Source of the DNA: Parachlorella kessleri
Lineage: Eukaryota > Chlorophyta > Trebouxiophyceae > Chlorellales > Chlorellaceae
Length of the DNA stretch: 17,890 nt
Reading direction: 5' to 3'
NCBI GenBank assembly: GCA_001598975.1
Contig: BBXU01000159.1
Coordinates: 1 to 17,890 of the forward strand
Below, one piece after another: positions 16,817 through 17,890 of this stretch (position 1 is the stretch's first letter; the number at the start of each line of letters is the position of its first letter). The notes beneath the pieces are model-generated. The model saw only the letters and a list, made by a program, of their open reading frames with translations. It was not told the DNA's origin and did no database searches. A program made the position numbers and the translations under genes.

Positions 16817-17890
16817 TCAAAGGCCTCCCATGTCATTCCTCCCAAAGCTGAAATCCTCTAGGTCGGCCAGCATGGCAAAGCGCTGCTGCTGTGTCCGCTG
16901 TTGCTTCTGTGGCACCTGCCGCGGTGTTGGCCTGGGCCGGCTCCCTGCCGACTCCCCTTCTGCATCCCCACCCTCTTGCTGCACCTCCCTGTGCCTCTGA
17001 CTACGGCCCGAGGCACTGCCTTGGTTGACGCTGTCCTGTGCGCTATGCCTGCTGCTGCTGCTCGTGCTGCCACGCCGCTGAAGGCCTCCAAAGCTCAAGC
17101 TGATCGACTGCTGGGACCCTCCCTCTGCTGGGCTATGCTGCCTACTGCCGTCCTGCCCTGCCGCATCCTGCAAGTCTGGCTGCCTCTGCTGGTGCAGATG
17201 CTGTCTGGTGCTGCTGTCCGGCAAGGAGCCCCCGAAGCCACCCGCAGTGTCGCCGCCGCCTGGGCCGATGGCCAAGCTGGCTGCCTTCCCAGCCCTGGGC
17301 GCTGGGGACGTGATGGCTGCAGGCGCAGGCACCCTCCCTGCCTCTCCTGCTGCTGCTGCGAATGGAGTGCTCGCTGCTGCTGCTGCTCCTGCTGCTGCTA
17401 GTGGTGCTGCCAACGACTCGGGGGAGAGGCCCAGTGAGGGCGTGACAATGTGTGGGGGGTTGTTGATGTGCACCCGGGGGCCCTGCAGCTTCCTCCCACC
17501 AGCGCTCCACATGCCCCTGGCTGGGCTGCTGCTGGCTGCGGGCCCCTGGTCTCCCTGGCCGCTGCTGCTCATGAACTCCGAATGCAGCTGGTAGAACACC
17601 GACAGCAGCGACAGCAGGATGGGGCCCAGTAGGCAGCCCTGCAGGCGGGCAGGCAGCCGGGTGGGTGGGGTGTGCGCAGACGCCGGCTTACATGCCATGA
17701 GGGGCATATGTGAGTGAGCAAGTCAAACATGTCACCAAAGAGCTCATGACGATACCATCCCCAAGAGGTAGAAGAAACCAGATTCCAGGCTCCGGTTGCT
17801 AGCCGGCGCCGGTCCAACCCCAGGCCACGCAGCCCCTTTCCCCACATCAGCACACGTGCCGGCAGATGCCGACGGCAATGCCAGGCCCCC
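16817..17890 (-). CDS. Membrane protein with long low-complexity tail, 3' end only (possibly AI-2E/TMEM245 family)
   Basis: The last exon starts after a CTGCAG acceptor at 17638 and runs to TGA at 16817-16819. Its first 25 residues are hydrophobic, GCLLGPILLSLLSVFYQLHS, like the last membrane helix of AI-2E transporter/TMEM245 proteins, where a G-x-x-GP-x-LL pattern is usual. About 245 soluble residues follow, rich in Ala, Gln, Ser and Gly, including GAAAAAST and SSSSRHS runs, and end LADLEDFSFGRNDMGGL. A candidate preceding exon, 17890-17856, encodes PGIAVGICRH and ends at CAC/GTGTGC in matching phase 0. The family call rests on one helix and is tentative; the gene as such is supported by the long open frame and the splice site. 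The upstream part lies outside the window. Confidence 0.5.

Noticed and set aside
16901..17401. Plus-strand open frame (166 aa) rich in Cys and Leu
   Set aside because: Antisense of the GCT/CTG-rich tail of the minus-strand membrane-protein gene; composition is explained by that repeat-rich coding sequence.
1..17890. CRISPR arrays, insertion sequences, bacterial operons or viral genes
   Set aside because: No regularly spaced repeats, transposase motifs or long intronless bacterial-type frames were found; the gene content is ordinary eukaryotic and photosynthetic.

Overview
The window is nuclear DNA from a photosynthetic eukaryote, most probably a chlorophyte green alga. Evidence for this is the presence of two light-harvesting (LHC) genes with plastid transit peptides, densely split genes with short exons and standard GT-AG introns, the TGTAA-type 3' end signals used by green algae, and long Ala/Gln/Ser-rich tracts. 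No bacterial operons, transposons or CRISPR arrays are seen. Exon models below were built by hand from reading frames, splice consensus and intron phase. All phases close for five genes; no transcript data were available.

Layout, left to right: (1) 1-1435, minus: 3' part of an unrecognised multi-exon gene that runs off the left edge. (2) 2467-4708, minus: an LHCA-type antenna gene of 7 exons (225 aa) with a 14-nt micro-exon and an organelle-type initiator tRNA sequence inside an intron. (3) 4925-7006, plus: a second LHCA-type gene of 7 exons (253 aa), head to head with the first across about 216 bp. (4) 7983-10362, minus: a plastid-type transaldolase of the TalC/FSA class, 6 exons (339 aa). 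(5) 10464-13650, plus: a gene of about 8 exons (about 634 aa) encoding a CENP-C-type inner kinetochore protein, recognised by its C-terminal CENP-C motif; it is head to head with the transaldolase gene across 101 bp. (6) 13991-16176, minus: RAE1/Gle2, the WD40 mRNA-export factor, 6 exons (348 aa). (7) 16817-17890, minus: the 3' end of a membrane-protein gene with a long low-complexity tail, possibly of the AI-2E/TMEM245 family, running off the right edge.

Functionally the window joins photosystem I antenna genes, a pentose-phosphate-type plastid enzyme, a centromere protein and a nuclear pore-associated factor. Nothing suggests one pathway; the notable links are the two divergent promoters. 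The most interesting points are the CENP-C orthologue with Trp-ending internal repeats, the organelle tRNA-fMet-like insert in an LHCA intron, the Asn chlorophyll ligand that predicts red-shifted chlorophylls in one antenna protein, and two first introns that appear to use GC donors.
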